Counted from the stretch's first letter, positions 1 through 9,807 are shown. The stretch: DNA of 64,000 nucleotides from Variovorax sp. 54 (GCF_002754375.1 NZ_PEFF01000001.1:3120501-3184500), one strand, 5' to 3'. Program-made: numbers and translations. The notes: generated from the letters alone by a model not told the origin.

Positions 1-739
1 CCGAGTCCACCAGCCCGAAGGGCAGCAGGTAGCAGTACAGGTACGCCGTGCGGTGCAGCAGCAGCGTGTACGAAAAGGGAATGGGCGTGCTGAGGATGCG
101 CTCGCACGACGCGGCCGCCGCGCTCAGCGCCGACAGCGTGCCGTCGACACCCGCCGCCAGCGCCGGATCGATGCGCCGCGCGCGCAGCGCTTCACGCAGG
201 TCGGCGCCCATGTGCATCAGCAGCGCGTGCGGCCGGTTCGCGACCTGCGTCAGGCCCTGCCACTCCGCCTCGCGCAGGAAGGGCTGGGTGTCGGCGGCGG
301 CATCGGTGCCGCGCAGCTGGTGGCGCAGCGCATGGGCAAAAGCCGCGGCGCGCAAGGTCATGCGCACGCGCAGGTCGTCCAGGCGGCGGACGGCGTCGGC
401 GCCGGCGTTCACCGGCGCATCGCCGTCGATGAGGCTCTGGCACTGGCGCGCCAGGTTGCGCGAACGCAGGATCACCTCGCCCCAGAGCTTGCGCGCTTCC
501 CAGAAACGGTCGTAGGCCGCGGTGTTGCGAAAGCCCAGGAAGATCGCCAGCGGCAGGCCGAGCAGCGCGAAGGGCACGGTGCCCAGCGGAATCTTGATCG
601 AGCCGAAGCGCCCATGCAGCACCGTGACGACGATGGCCACGATCACATTGAGCGTGAGCGCCGCGGCGATGCGCGGCAGCACGGAGCCCCGCCAGGACAG
701 AAACAGCTTGAGCCCGGACGGGCGTTTCCGGACGATCAT
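1..739 (-). CDS. Bestrophin-family (UPF0187) membrane channel, 3' end cut off by window
   Basis: Bestrophin-like inner-membrane protein; the family forms pentameric ion channels. 246 codons are visible from the ATG at 739. The gene leaves the window on the left, and family members are about 300 residues, so roughly 50 are missing. Seen: a hydrophobic helix at residues ~25-42, a second hydrophobic stretch ~55-70, then the family-like segment NTAAYDRFWEARKLWG from residue 72. Near the window edge is STPIPFSYTLLLHRTAYLY, which is very typical of the family. The substrate ion cannot be told from sequence. A large inverted repeat (875-1035) lies upstream of its start. Confidence 0.88.
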   Translation of the reverse strand, partial: MIVRKRPSGLKLFLSWRGSVLPRIAAALTLNVIVAIVVTVLHGRFGSIKIPLGTVPFALLGLPLAIFLGFRNTAAYDRFWEARKLWGEVILRSRNLARQCQSLIDGDAPVNAGADAVRRLDDLRVRMTLRAAAFAHALRHQLRGTDAAADTQPFLREAEWQGLTQVANRPHALLMHMGADLREALRARRIDPALAAGVDGTLSALSAAAASCERILSTPIPFSYTLLLHRTAYLYCYLLPFGLVDS

Positions 740-874
740 GAAAGCGGGAAGTGGGGCAGACAGGGAGGCATGGATGCCGCGCACACCGCAAGGCCCGCGC
801 GGGCGCTGATTGTCGCCGGGGCGTCAGCGCGAGGGCGGCTGGGCGCCGCAAGACCAACGAAGACGGTCGGGCTC

Positions 875-1035
875 AGAAGGTGTGAATGAATCCGCCGTGG
901 CCGAGCAGCCCGCCCAGGCGCGCCCCCTCAAGGCGCAAAGCGCAGCCATAGCTCGGGCTATGGCGAGCATTTGCAACGCCGAGGGGGCGTGTCTGGGCGG
1001 GATGAGCGGGCATGGCGGGTTCGTTCGCACCTTCT
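875..1035. repeat. 161-bp imperfect inverted repeat, possible mobile palindromic element
   Basis: Two arms of roughly 78 nt run towards each other around a perfect central stem: GCCATAGC at 945-952 and GCTATGGC at 957-964 with a TCGG loop. The outer ends match as AGAAGGTG (875-882) and its complement (1028-1035, one mismatch). Most intervening bases pair with scattered mismatches. The right end touches the stop codon of the membrane-protein gene at 1035. It fills the space between two same-strand genes and is upstream of the bestrophin gene. As RNA it would form a long hairpin; as DNA it looks like a REP or MITE-type element. No transposase is nearby. Confidence 0.8.
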
Positions 1036-1769
1036 CAACGTACGAGCCACAGCCCGATGGCCAAGAGGACCGCCTGCACAGCCAGCGCGATGAAGAAGGG
1101 CTTGCGCGAGGGCGTCGACATGTCCTGCAGCACTTCATGAATGCGGCGCGTGAGCAGGGCGCGCAGCGCCGGATCTTGCGCGGCGCCTTCGCCCATCGCC
1201 GGTGCGGCGGCTCCCTGCGCCGCACGCTCCTGCTGCCACTCGGCCAGCATGTCGCTCAGCGGCAGGCGGGCCAGCACGAAGCCGACCACGGTGCGCACGG
1301 CGCGGCCTTCGCCGAGCACCGGCGCGAGCTGCTGGCACAGCGCATCGGGCGACAGCCAGTCGGCCACGCGCTGCAGCCCGCCGTGCGTGCGCGGCATGGC
1401 TTCGATGCGACCCGCGATGGCGTCGCCGAGCCGCTGCGACACGGCCTCGCCGCGCGCCGCGACCAGGTGCTGCATCGCGCGGGCGCGGCCCTGCTGCACG
1501 CCGAGCAAAAAGTACACGCCGACGAACAGCGCCAGCAGCACAGCCACCAGCAACGGCGGCGACGTGATCAAGGCCACGATGGCGCCGAAACCACCGGCCC
1601 GCGCGGCCGGATTGCCCGGCCCTTGCAGCTGGCTCAGGTAATAGAAGAACACGCCGCCGCCAAGGAACAGGCCAATCAGCGCGCCCTTGATGGCCGAGCC
1701 GGCGAAGGCGAAGCCGGCCTTGGCGCCGGTGCGAACGAGAGACTGAGGGCGAGCGGGTGGTGACGACAT
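1035..1769 (-). CDS. Unrecognised membrane protein, 244 aa
   Basis: I do not recognise a named family. The protein has a glycine-rich hydrophobic helix at residues ~20-45 (including GALIGLFLGGGVFFYYL), a second at ~60-90, a long soluble middle part rich in Ala, Leu and Arg, and a final hydrophobic helix at the extreme C-terminus. The middle part contains CQQLAPVLGEGRAVRTVVG. It is therefore probably an inner-membrane protein with a soluble domain between membrane anchors. It starts at an ATG (1769) divergent from the YiaAB gene, and its stop lies at the edge of the 875-1035 inverted repeat. Confidence 0.7.
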   Translation of the reverse strand: MSSPPARPQSLVRTGAKAGFAFAGSAIKGALIGLFLGGGVFFYYLSQLQGPGNPAARAGGFGAIVALITSPPLLVAVLLALFVGVYFLLGVQQGRARAMQHLVAARGEAVSQRLGDAIAGRIEAMPRTHGGLQRVADWLSPDALCQQLAPVLGEGRAVRTVVGFVLARLPLSDMLAEWQQERAAQGAAAPAMGEGAAQDPALRALLTRRIHEVLQDMSTPSRKPFFIALAVQAVLLAIGLWLVR

Positions 1770-1883
1770 GAACGGTTCCTCCGGTTTTTTTGGAAAGCCG
1801 CCTCCTGGGAGGCCGGTCGCTGGCGATCATGCCACCGCCTTCCCGCACCATAATCGCGCCACACAACAACGAGGAGGATCGCC

Positions 1884-2324
1884 ATGGGAACCGTCAGATT
1901 TCAGAAACCGACCGCTGCATTCGTCGCCGCCTCCTGGGCCGCGCTGATCATCGGTGCCATCGTCTACCTGCTCGGGCTGTGGAATGCCGCCATGCAGCTC
2001 AACGAGAAGGGCTACTACTTCACCATCCTCATGTACGGCCTGTTCTCCGCCGTGTCGCTGCAAAAGACAGTGCGCGACCGGCTCGAGGGCATCTCGGTCA
2101 CGGGCATCTACTTCGGCCTGTGCTGGGTCTCGCTGCTGCTGTCGGTCGGCCTGCTGGCCGTGGGCCTGTTCAACGCCTCGCTGGCCGCGAGCGAAAAGGG
2201 CTTCTACGCCATGGCCTTCCTGCTGAGCCTGTTCGGCGCGGTGGCAGTGCAGAAGAACGTGCGCGATATCGCGGCATACAAGGCCGAGAACCCGCTGGCC
2301 GACGACGTCGCTGCCGCGGAGTAA
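1884..2324 (+). CDS. YiaA/YiaB family inner-membrane protein
   Basis: Small four-helix membrane protein of 146 aa. The family is defined by an internal duplication, and here both halves are visible. The first has two hydrophobic helices around residues 14-35 and 46-60 with [19 protein letters not shown]; the second has [19 protein letters not shown], which repeats the same pattern. Function is unknown; in other bacteria YiaA/YiaB are linked to envelope stress. The ATG at 1884 follows an AGGAGG ribosome site. It is divergent from the membrane protein at 1035-1769. Confidence 0.85.
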   Translation: MGTVRFQKPTAAFVAASWAALIIGAIVYLLGLWNAAMQLNEKGYYFTILMYGLFSAVSLQKTVRDRLEGISVTGIYFGLCWVSLLLSVGLLAVGLFNASLAASEKGFYAMAFLLSLFGAVAVQKNVRDIAAYKAENPLADDVAAAE

Positions 2325-2336
2325 GCCAGACCCGGC

Positions 2337-2777
2337 TCAGCCCGCCTCGAGCAGGCGGCGCAGGGCCTGCAGGTCGCGCGCGATCCATTCGGCATCGCGC
2401 GCAAAGGCCACATCGTCCATGTGCGGCTGGCGCAGCAGCGTGAACTGCAGCTCGCACACGCCCGGCGCCACGCCGATCACACGAAACGGCAAATAGACCT
2501 CGGGCACGCCTTCGGGCGCCACCCAGTGGTCGAGCACGCCGAACTCATTGGGCGGCGCAAAGCGCATGCGGGCCTCGCCGCTTTCGGGCGTGCGCACGAT
2601 CCAGTGGTCGCCGTGCGGCACCAGCGCGCTTTTCGCAAGGCCGCTGGCCCAGTCGGGCAGCCGCTTCGGGTCGGACGCGAGCGCATAGGCGTCGCGCCAT
2701 TCGCAGTGCACGCGCTGCGTGACGACGCGGGAGAGCGCGCCGCCTTCATTCGTCGGGGTTGTCGTCGCTTGTGTCAT
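2337..2777 (-). CDS. SRPBCC-fold (START/polyketide cyclase-like) protein
   Basis: 146-aa soluble protein of the SRPBCC superfamily, helix-grip proteins that bind hydrophobic ligands. Seen: a basic/aromatic start (VTQRVHCEWRDAYALASD), then the typical strand series ending with LDHWVAPEGVPEVYLPFRV and a C-terminal helix with ARDLQALRRLLEAG. I chose the ATG at 2777; a GTG nine bases upstream (2786) is also possible. The start overlaps the end of recX by 32 bases on the same strand, so translation is probably coupled to recX. Ligand unknown. Confidence 0.7.
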   Translation of the reverse strand: MTQATTTPTNEGGALSRVVTQRVHCEWRDAYALASDPKRLPDWASGLAKSALVPHGDHWIVRTPESGEARMRFAPPNEFGVLDHWVAPEGVPEVYLPFRVIGVAPGVCELQFTLLRQPHMDDVAFARDAEWIARDLQALRRLLEAG

Positions 2778-3219
2778 CGAAGTCACTTCTGAGCACCTTG
2801 GACACGACAGCGCCCGAGAAACCGCGCGCCATCAGGAATCGCATCTGCTTTGCACGCTCCTTGGCATCGGCCGGCGGCGCATCGAAGCGGCGGCGCCACA
2901 GGGCCGTGGCGCGCGCGACTTCCGTCTCCTGCAAACCGGCTACCGCCTCGGCGATGGCTTCGGGCGCGATGCCCTTGGCCTGCAGTTCCTGCTTCACGCG
3001 CAAGGCGCCCGAACGGGCGGCGCGCTGGTTCAGCACCGAGGCCACGACGCGCGGCTCGCTGATGAAATCCTTGGCGGCCAGTTCATCGAGCGCCTTCGCC
3101 AGCGTGCCGGGCTCTTCCTCGTGCTTCGCCAGCTTGCGCTCCAGCTCCGCGCGCGAATGCTCGCGCTGGCTCAGGAGGCGCAGGGCACGGCCTTTGAGGG
3201 AGGGGGCGCTGAAAGCCAT
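2746..3219 (-). CDS. recX: Regulatory protein RecX
   Basis: RecX binds RecA filaments and limits RecA activity. 157 aa, the normal size. Seen: the helical-repeat pattern of the family, with [20 protein letters not shown] near residues 11-30, then a second module with [20 protein letters not shown], and the third with [26 protein letters not shown]. It lies 56 bases downstream of recA on the same strand, the classic recA-recX order, so it is probably co-transcribed and SOS-induced. It overlaps the SRPBCC gene at its 3' end. Confidence 0.95.
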   Translation of the reverse strand: MAFSAPSLKGRALRLLSQREHSRAELERKLAKHEEEPGTLAKALDELAAKDFISEPRVVASVLNQRAARSGALRVKQELQAKGIAPEAIAEAVAGLQETEVARATALWRRRFDAPPADAKERAKQMRFLMARGFSGAVVSKVLRSDFDDTSDDNPDE

Positions 3220-3275
3220 GCGGGGGTGGGTCGCTCACGCGGCCCACGCACTGCGCGAAGGCCGCCTTGTCGAAC

Positions 3276-4388
<1,113 letters not shown>

Positions 4389-4452
4389 GTGGAAATCTCC
4401 TTGAATATCAACGGTTTGTGTCGGGTGTCATCCATCTGCTTTTAACCACAGG

Positions 4453-4468
4453 CTGGATGCTTGAACAG
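4453..4468 (-). promoter_or_regulatory. Putative LexA (SOS) box upstream of recA
   Basis: On the recA strand the sequence reads CTGT-N8-CCAG, one base away from the gammaproteobacterial-type CTGT-N8-ACAG consensus. It lies 65 bp before the recA start, where a LexA site is expected. The half-site mismatch leaves some doubt. Confidence 0.5.
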
Positions 4469-4483
4469 TAGTGTAGGGGCTCA

Positions 4484-4496
4484 TTGCGTTTCGCAA
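4484..4496. promoter_or_regulatory. Perfect palindrome TTGCG-TTT-CGCAA in recA/marR interval
   Basis: A 13-bp palindrome with 5-bp arms lies 38 bp before the MarR-family start codon and 95 bp before recA, in the divergent interval. MarR proteins commonly bind such sites to repress themselves, so this is a candidate auto-operator; that link is inferred. Confidence 0.45.
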
Positions 4497-4534
4497 ACCC
4501 ACTTTAAAGTCAGTTTGCCTTACCATTTGTCGCC

Positions 4535-5020
4535 ATGTCCGATCCCGCCTTTCCCACCGATCCCGATGCCTGGCGACAGACCCACCTGGGCCGCCTGCTG
4601 GGCCATGCGATGCGCCGCTTCGACGAACGCGTGCTGGCGCTGATGGCGCACGACATCGAGGTGCCGCTGGCGCTGTCGAACCTCGCGGCGCGCGCCCAGG
4701 TGAGCGCCGCGCACATCCACATCACGCGCCATCTGGCGCGCGAGGGTTCGCGCCTGACCGAGCTGGCCGAGCGCGCCGGCATGACCAAGCAGGCCATGGG
4801 CGCGCTGGTCGACCAGTGCGAGGCCTGGGGGCTGGTCACGCGCGGACCCGACCCGCTCGATGCGCGCGCGCGGCGCGTGCTGTTCACGCCCGACGGGCTG
4901 GCTTGGCTCGACGCCTTCCGCCGCGCCGTCACGCAGGCCGAACGCGAGTTCCGCGCCAGCGTGGGCGACGAGATTGCCACCGTGGTAACCATCGGACTCG
5001 AAGCCTATACGGCGGGCTAG
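4535..5020 (+). CDS. MarR-family transcriptional regulator
   Basis: 161-aa winged-helix regulator. Seen: N-terminal dimerisation helix (LGRLLGHAMRRFDERVLALM), the DNA-recognition part with ITRHLAREGSRLTELAERAGMTKQ (residues ~68-90; HTH), and the wing with VTRGPDPLDARARRVLFT. The family usually senses small aromatic ligands and represses its own gene and a neighbour. It is divergent from recA; the next gene downstream is a response regulator 65 bp away, so a link to the two-component system is possible but not shown. Confidence 0.88.
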   Translation: MSDPAFPTDPDAWRQTHLGRLLGHAMRRFDERVLALMAHDIEVPLALSNLAARAQVSAAHIHITRHLAREGSRLTELAERAGMTKQAMGALVDQCEAWGLVTRGPDPLDARARRVLFTPDGLAWLDAFRRAVTQAEREFRASVGDEIATVVTIGLEAYTAG

Positions 5021-5085
5021 ACTTCGCTTCATGGGACAACGAGCGCCGAGGGGCGCCGACACTGACTGAGCCGGAGGTGGCGCAC

Positions 5086-5760
<675 letters not shown>

Positions 5761-5827
5761 TGCGCCAGACCCTGCGGGCCGCCGGCACGCTGCGCCGCGC
5801 CGTGCACCCAAAGGCCTGGAGGCCGGC

Positions 5828-7270
5828 TTGAAGCTCTTCCAGCGCGCGCAGCGCTCCCTGTTCGGCGAAATCCTCGACTGGATGCTCACGCCGCTGCTGC
5901 TGCTCGTGCCGGTGAGCATCGGCGTGACGTGGCTGGTGGCGCAGGGCATCGCCAACGCGCCCTACGACCGCGCGCTGGAGCACAACGTGAAGGTGCTGGC
6001 CGAGCTGGTCACGGTGAAGCAGGGGCAGACGCACTTCGTGCTGTCGCAATCGGCGCGCGAGATCCTGCGCGCCGACGACGCGGGCCATATCTACTACCAG
6101 CTGCTCGACGGCCACGGCACGCTGCTGCACGGCGAGCGCGACCTGCCGCAGCCCAACGTGGACGACCCGCCCGGCACCAACGTGGTCCTGCTGCACAACA
6201 GCACGGTGCACGGCCAGCCGGTGCGCGTGGCCTCGCTGTGGATTCCCAGCGGCAGCGAGGACGTGCCGCCGTCGCTGCTGCAGCTGGCCGAGACGCGCGA
6301 GAAGCAGGCGGTGCTCGCCACCGAGATCATCAAGGGCGTGCTGCTGCCGCAGTTCGCGATCCTGCCGCTGGCGGTGCTGCTGATCTGGCTGGCGCTGGTG
6401 CGCGGCATCAAGCCGCTGTCGGTGGTCGAGGCGCGCATCCGCGAGCGCCGTCCCGGCGACCTGAGCCCGCTCGACGAGTCCTCGGTGCCGCTCGAGGTGG
6501 TGCCGCTGGTGTCGTCGGTGAACGAACTGCTCGACAAGCTCAACGACTCCATCTTCACGCAGAAGCGCTTCCTGGCCGACGCCGCCCACCAGCTGAAGAC
6601 GCCGCTCGCGGGCCTGCGCATGCAGGCCGACCTGGCGCAGCGCGAAGGCGCCAATGCCGACGAGCTCAAGCAGTCGCTCAAGCAGATCGGCCGCGCCAGC
6701 GTGCGCGCCACGCACACCGTGAACCAGCTGCTGTCGCTGGCGCGCGCCGAAGGCACCAGCGCCATGACGCACTGCCAGCCCTGCGACCTCGCGCGGCTGA
6801 CCATCGAGGTGGTGCGCGAGGCCGTGCCGCGCGCCATCGAAAAGCGCATCGACCTCGGCTACGACGGCGCCCAGGCCGGCGCGCCCGGCGTGATGGTCGA
6901 CGGCAACCCGACGCTGCTGAAAGAGCTGGTGCGCAACCTGGTCGACAACGCCCTCAACTACACGCCCTCGACACCCGAACGCCCCGGCGTGATCACCGCG
7001 CGCGTGCTGGCCGACCCCTTCGGCCACGTGCAGCTGGTGCAGGTGGAAGACAACGGGCCCGGCATCGCCGAGGCCGACCGCGAGCTGGTGTTCGAGCCCT
7101 TCTACCGCGTGCTCGGCAACGAAGCCGACGGCTCCGGGCTGGGCCTGCCGATCGTGCGCGAGATTGCCAACCAACACCGCGCGCAGGTGAAACTGGAGGA
7201 CGCGCACCCCGGCAAGCATCCGCCGGGCGCGCTCTTCACCGTGCGCTTCGAGGAGGCCCCTTCCGAATGA
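5828..7270 (+). CDS. Two-component sensor histidine kinase (TctE-like)
   Basis: 480-aa inner-membrane kinase. Membrane helices at about residues 18-38 and 165-190 enclose a periplasmic sensor of the 2CSK_N type (YDRALEHNVKVLAEL ... HIYYQLLDGHG). Then come a short HAMP-like linker, the dimerisation/phosphoacceptor helix with H254 in DAAHQLKTPLAGLR, and the ATP-binding domain with N box (ELVRNLVDNALNYTP), G1 (VEDNGPGI) and G2 (GSGLGLPIV). The start is a TTG at 5828 preceded by GGAGG at 5818-5822, and no better upstream start was seen. The pairing with the upstream response regulator is clear from order and spacing. Confidence 0.94.
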   Translation: MKLFQRAQRSLFGEILDWMLTPLLLLVPVSIGVTWLVAQGIANAPYDRALEHNVKVLAELVTVKQGQTHFVLSQSAREILRADDAGHIYYQLLDGHGTLLHGERDLPQPNVDDPPGTNVVLLHNSTVHGQPVRVASLWIPSGSEDVPPSLLQLAETREKQAVLATEIIKGVLLPQFAILPLAVLLIWLALVRGIKPLSVVEARIRERRPGDLSPLDESSVPLEVVPLVSSVNELLDKLNDSIFTQKRFLADAAHQLKTPLAGLRMQADLAQREGANADELKQSLKQIGRASVRATHTVNQLLSLARAEGTSAMTHCQPCDLARLTIEVVREAVPRAIEKRIDLGYDGAQAGAPGVMVDGNPTLLKELVRNLVDNALNYTPSTPERPGVITARVLADPFGHVQLVQVEDNGPGIAEADRELVFEPFYRVLGNEADGSGLGLPIVREIANQHRAQVKLEDAHPGKHPPGALFTVRFEEAPSE

Positions 7271-8001
7271 GTTCGCCCCCCACGCTCGACGCGCTGCGCC
7301 AGCGCTTCGCAGCCATCCGTACCGACACCGACGTGTCGGACATGTTCGACTTCGGCGCCGACCTGCTCGAGCTGCAATCGCCCGAGGCGCTCGCCTTCCA
7401 CTACGCGCTGCTGCACGACACCGGCATGGACAGCGAGCTCTACGACTGGCTCTGCCGCAAGTTCGGCGAGCGCGGCGACGAAGCCGAAGACCACCTGCTC
7501 GCGCAGTTCGAGCAAGAGCCCGACCCGGCCATGCAAGCCACGGTGCTGCAGATGCTCGGCGCGTTCAAGTACCGCAAGGGCCGCCGGCTGAAAGAGACCG
7601 CGGCCCTGGCGCGCGCCGCGCTCGCATCGCCGCACGACGACCTGCGCTGCAAGGGCCTGTGGGTGATCGGCTGGCTCGGCGGCACGACCGACATCGCCAA
7701 GGTCGTGCCGCTGCTCACGCACGATGCCGTCGCCACGAACCGGCAATGGGCCGCGAGCGCGTTGATGCAGATCGTGTTGAGCCGCCGCAGCGCCGCGCCC
7801 AAGGCGCTTGAGCCCTTGCGCCTGGCGCTCGACACCGAGACCGATCCGGTCGTGCTCGGCAGCATCCTGGTCGCGGTGCAGGAAATCGCGGGCAAGAAGT
7901 TCGGCCTGAGTGCCAGCTCGCACGAGCCGCCCTCCGAAGAAAAACTGCAGACCGCGCTGGCCAAGGCGCGGCGCATGTTCGCGCGCGCTGCGGCCGCCTG
8001 A
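7267..8001 (+). CDS. HEAT-repeat-like protein coupled to the sensor kinase
   Basis: 244-aa protein made of helical repeats, HEAT/PBS-lyase style. Examples are DPAMQATVLQMLGAFKYRKG, HDDLRCKGLWVIGWLGG and TNRQWAASALMQIVLS. No catalytic motif seen; such proteins are scaffolds. Its ATG overlaps the kinase stop codon (ATGA at 7267-7270), so it is translationally coupled to the two-component pair. That makes an accessory role in the same signalling system plausible, but this is inference. It converges with the small gene at 8007 with only five bases between stops. Confidence 0.7.
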   Translation: MSSPPTLDALRQRFAAIRTDTDVSDMFDFGADLLELQSPEALAFHYALLHDTGMDSELYDWLCRKFGERGDEAEDHLLAQFEQEPDPAMQATVLQMLGAFKYRKGRRLKETAALARAALASPHDDLRCKGLWVIGWLGGTTDIAKVVPLLTHDAVATNRQWAASALMQIVLSRRSAAPKALEPLRLALDTETDPVVLGSILVAVQEIAGKKFGLSASSHEPPSEEKLQTALAKARRMFARAAAA

Positions 8002-8006
8002 TCCGC

Positions 8007-8210
8007 TCAGGGCGCGGGCGTGCCCGACGACGGCTTGGCTTCCTTGCGGATCTGCAACCACTCGGGGTGGATCTGCCGCGCCATGCGCTGCGGCTCGCGC
8101 TCGTCGAGCGCCGCCGGGGCGAGCCCGAAGCCGGCCAGGTCGCCGCGCGTCCACAGCCAGTAGCCCGCGTTGGCGGCGAGCAGGGCGATGAGGACCAGGC
8201 GCAGCTTCAT
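8007..8210 (-). CDS. Small single-pass membrane protein downstream of birA
   Basis: 67 aa. The N-terminus is a membrane helix or uncleaved signal (MKLRLVLIALLAANAGYWLW), followed by a short charged tail with AALDEREPQRMARQIHPEWLQI and a proline-rich end. It starts 8 bases after the birA stop, so it belongs to the SET-birA transcription unit. No family recognised. It resembles the membrane-anchor part of a longer envelope protein and may be a truncated relative. Confidence 0.6.
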   Translation of the reverse strand: MKLRLVLIALLAANAGYWLWTRGDLAGFGLAPAALDEREPQRMARQIHPEWLQIRKEAKPSSGTPAP

Positions 8211-8218
8211 GCCCTCGC

Positions 8219-9031
8219 TCAGAAAGACATGCCGCGCGGGCGCACGCTCACTTCGTCGCTCGAGATCAGTTGCAGGCCGGCGTCGGTGCGCACCTGCAGC
8301 TCGCCGCCCCAGGCCACGCCTTCGCACAGGCCGGCGGTGCCGTCGCTGAGCGTCACCTCGCGCCCGCGCAGCACGTCGCGCGCCGCGAAGCGTTCGGCAA
8401 AAGGCGCGAAGCCGTTCGCCTCGAAGGCGAGCACGCTGCGCACCAGCGGCTCGGCCAGCGACAGCAGCACCTCGGGCGCAGACGCGTCGGGCTGCCACTG
8501 GCGCAGCCAGGCCGGCGGCGTGCGCATGCCGTCGCCCTCGCGCGGGCCGATGTTGATGCCGATGCCGACCACGAGGTAGCGCGCCGCGTCGGGGCGCGCC
8601 GTCTGCGGCATGGCGGTTTCGATGAGGATGCCGACCAGCTTGCGGTCGTTCACCCAGATGTCGTTGGGCCACTTCAGGCCGACCTGGTGCGCGCCCGTGG
8701 GGTCGAGGCTTTCGGCCACGCTCACGCCCACGGCCAGCGACAGGCCCGACCAGTCGGCCGGTGCCAGCGGCATGCCGAGCGAAAAGGTGAGGGAGGCGGG
8801 CGCCTCGGGTTGCTGCGCGCTCTGCCAGGGCCGGCCGAGACGACCGCGCCCGGCCGTCTGGCGCTCGGCCACGAGCAGCACGGGGTCGGTGCGGCCGGCG
8901 CGCGCGCGGCGCATCAGCTCGGTGTTGGTGGAATCGATTTCGGCGACGGCCTCGACCGCGAAGCCGGGCAGCAGCGGCGCGACCGCCGCGGCGATCCGGT
9001 CTTCGAACCAGGCGGAGGCCGGCGTGCCCAT
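8219..9031 (-). CDS. birA: Biotin--[acetyl-CoA-carboxylase] ligase, HTH-less BirA
   Basis: Attaches biotin to the biotin carrier protein via biotinyl-AMP. 270 aa. Seen: the ATP/biotin loop GRGRLGRPW, preceded by IDSTNTELMRR; the catalytic KWPNDIWVNDRKLVGILIE; the GIGINIG stretch; and the small C-terminal SH3-like domain. The N-terminal DNA-binding domain of E. coli BirA is absent, so it is a monofunctional ligase and not a repressor. Lies two bases after the SET gene stop and eight bases before the small membrane protein. Confidence 0.95.
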   Translation of the reverse strand: MGTPASAWFEDRIAAAVAPLLPGFAVEAVAEIDSTNTELMRRARAGRTDPVLLVAERQTAGRGRLGRPWQSAQQPEAPASLTFSLGMPLAPADWSGLSLAVGVSVAESLDPTGAHQVGLKWPNDIWVNDRKLVGILIETAMPQTARPDAARYLVVGIGINIGPREGDGMRTPPAWLRQWQPDASAPEVLLSLAEPLVRSVLAFEANGFAPFAERFAARDVLRGREVTLSDGTAGLCEGVAWGGELQVRTDAGLQLISSDEVSVRPRGMSF

Positions 9032-9033
9032 CG

Positions 9034-9786
9034 TCAGTCTCCGGCGGGGGCCGGGGTGTCGTCCTTGCTGGACTTCTCGGGTTTCTTCTTGCCGTCGGCC
9101 TTTTTCTTGTCGGCCTTCTTGTCCGCTTTTTTCTTCTCGGCTTTCTTTTCAGCCTTCTTCGCTTCCTTGGCCTCGGCCTTCTTTTTCTCGTCCTTTTTTT
9201 CGGCCTTCTTTTTGGCCTTCTTCTTTTTCTTCTTGTCTTTTTCTTCGTCCTCGTCCTTCGGCGTCAGCAGCGTGCCGCGGCACTGCTCGGAACCGCACCA
9301 GCACGGGAACTCGGACAGCAGCTTCTCGGTGTACGGCTCGTCGATGATCAGGCCGTAGTCGTAATTGAGTTCCTCGCCGGCGGCGATGTTTCTCAGGGCC
9401 TTGATATAAACGCGCCCATCGACTTCGTCGGCCTCGCAGTTCGGCTCGCACGAGTGATTGATCCAGCGCGCGGCGTTGCCTTCGACATTGCCGTCGATCA
9501 CACGACCGTCATCGATGTGGAAGTAGAAGGTGTGATTCGGCTGGGCCGGATCGTGGGGGTGGCGACGCAGCGCCTCCTTCCAGCTGATGACCTGGCCCTT
9601 GTATTCGATCAGCGTTTCGCCTTCCGCCAGGTCCTGCACGGCGAACACGCCGTTGCCGTGGACATCGGAGCGGCGCGTCTGAATGCGGCGGCCGCTGGGC
9701 CGCCCCGAGGCAAGCCGCGCCTCCCCCTCGGGGGGTCGGGGGGCTTCGCTATCGCGGCCGCCGGAAAGTGGGGATTTGGAAGGCAT
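9034..9786 (-). CDS. SET-domain protein-lysine methyltransferase with lysine-rich tail
   Basis: 250 aa in three parts. Residues ~1-36 are low-complexity, encoded largely by a GC-rich palindromic element. Residues ~37-165 are a SET domain: HGNGVFAVQDLAEGE, the SAM/active-site stretch RWINHSCEPNCEA, and ELNYDYG, followed by a cysteine-rich post-SET CWCGSEQC. Residues ~175-240 are a lysine-rich tail of AEKK/ADKK-type repeats resembling histone H1. SET enzymes transfer methyl groups from SAM to protein lysines. Neighbours: birA downstream, and divergent topB, whose product carries a similar Lys/Ala tail. The methylation target is unknown; that tail and its own tail are inferred candidates. Confidence 0.9.
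   Translation of the reverse strand: MPSKSPLSGGRDSEAPRPPEGEARLASGRPSGRRIQTRRSDVHGNGVFAVQDLAEGETLIEYKGQVISWKEALRRHPHDPAQPNHTFYFHIDDGRVIDGNVEGNAARWINHSCEPNCEADEVDGRVYIKALRNIAAGEELNYDYGLIIDEPYTEKLLSEFPCWCGSEQCRGTLLTPKDEDEEKDKKKKKKAKKKAEKKDEKKKAEAKEAKKAEKKAEKKKADKKADKKKADGKKKPEKSSKDDTPAPAGD
9686..9763. repeat. 78-bp GC-rich palindromic element inside the SET reading frame
   Basis: Outer arms CGGCGGCCGC (9686-9695) and GCGGCCGCCG (9754-9763) are perfect inverted repeats. Inside are more self-pairing runs such as GAGGC/GCCTC and CCCCC/GGGGG. Its length is exactly 26 codons, so it leaves the SET frame open and encodes the odd N-terminus (residues ~9-34). It looks like an intergenic-type palindrome that has been captured into a coding region. 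Confidence 0.6.
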
Positions 9787-9807
9787 CGCCGAAGTCTGTT
9801 AGGTTGA

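Noticed and set aside
53..889. 278-codon plus-strand frame over the bestrophin gene
   Set aside because: Antisense of the bestrophin; the minus strand gives recognisable bestrophin segments.
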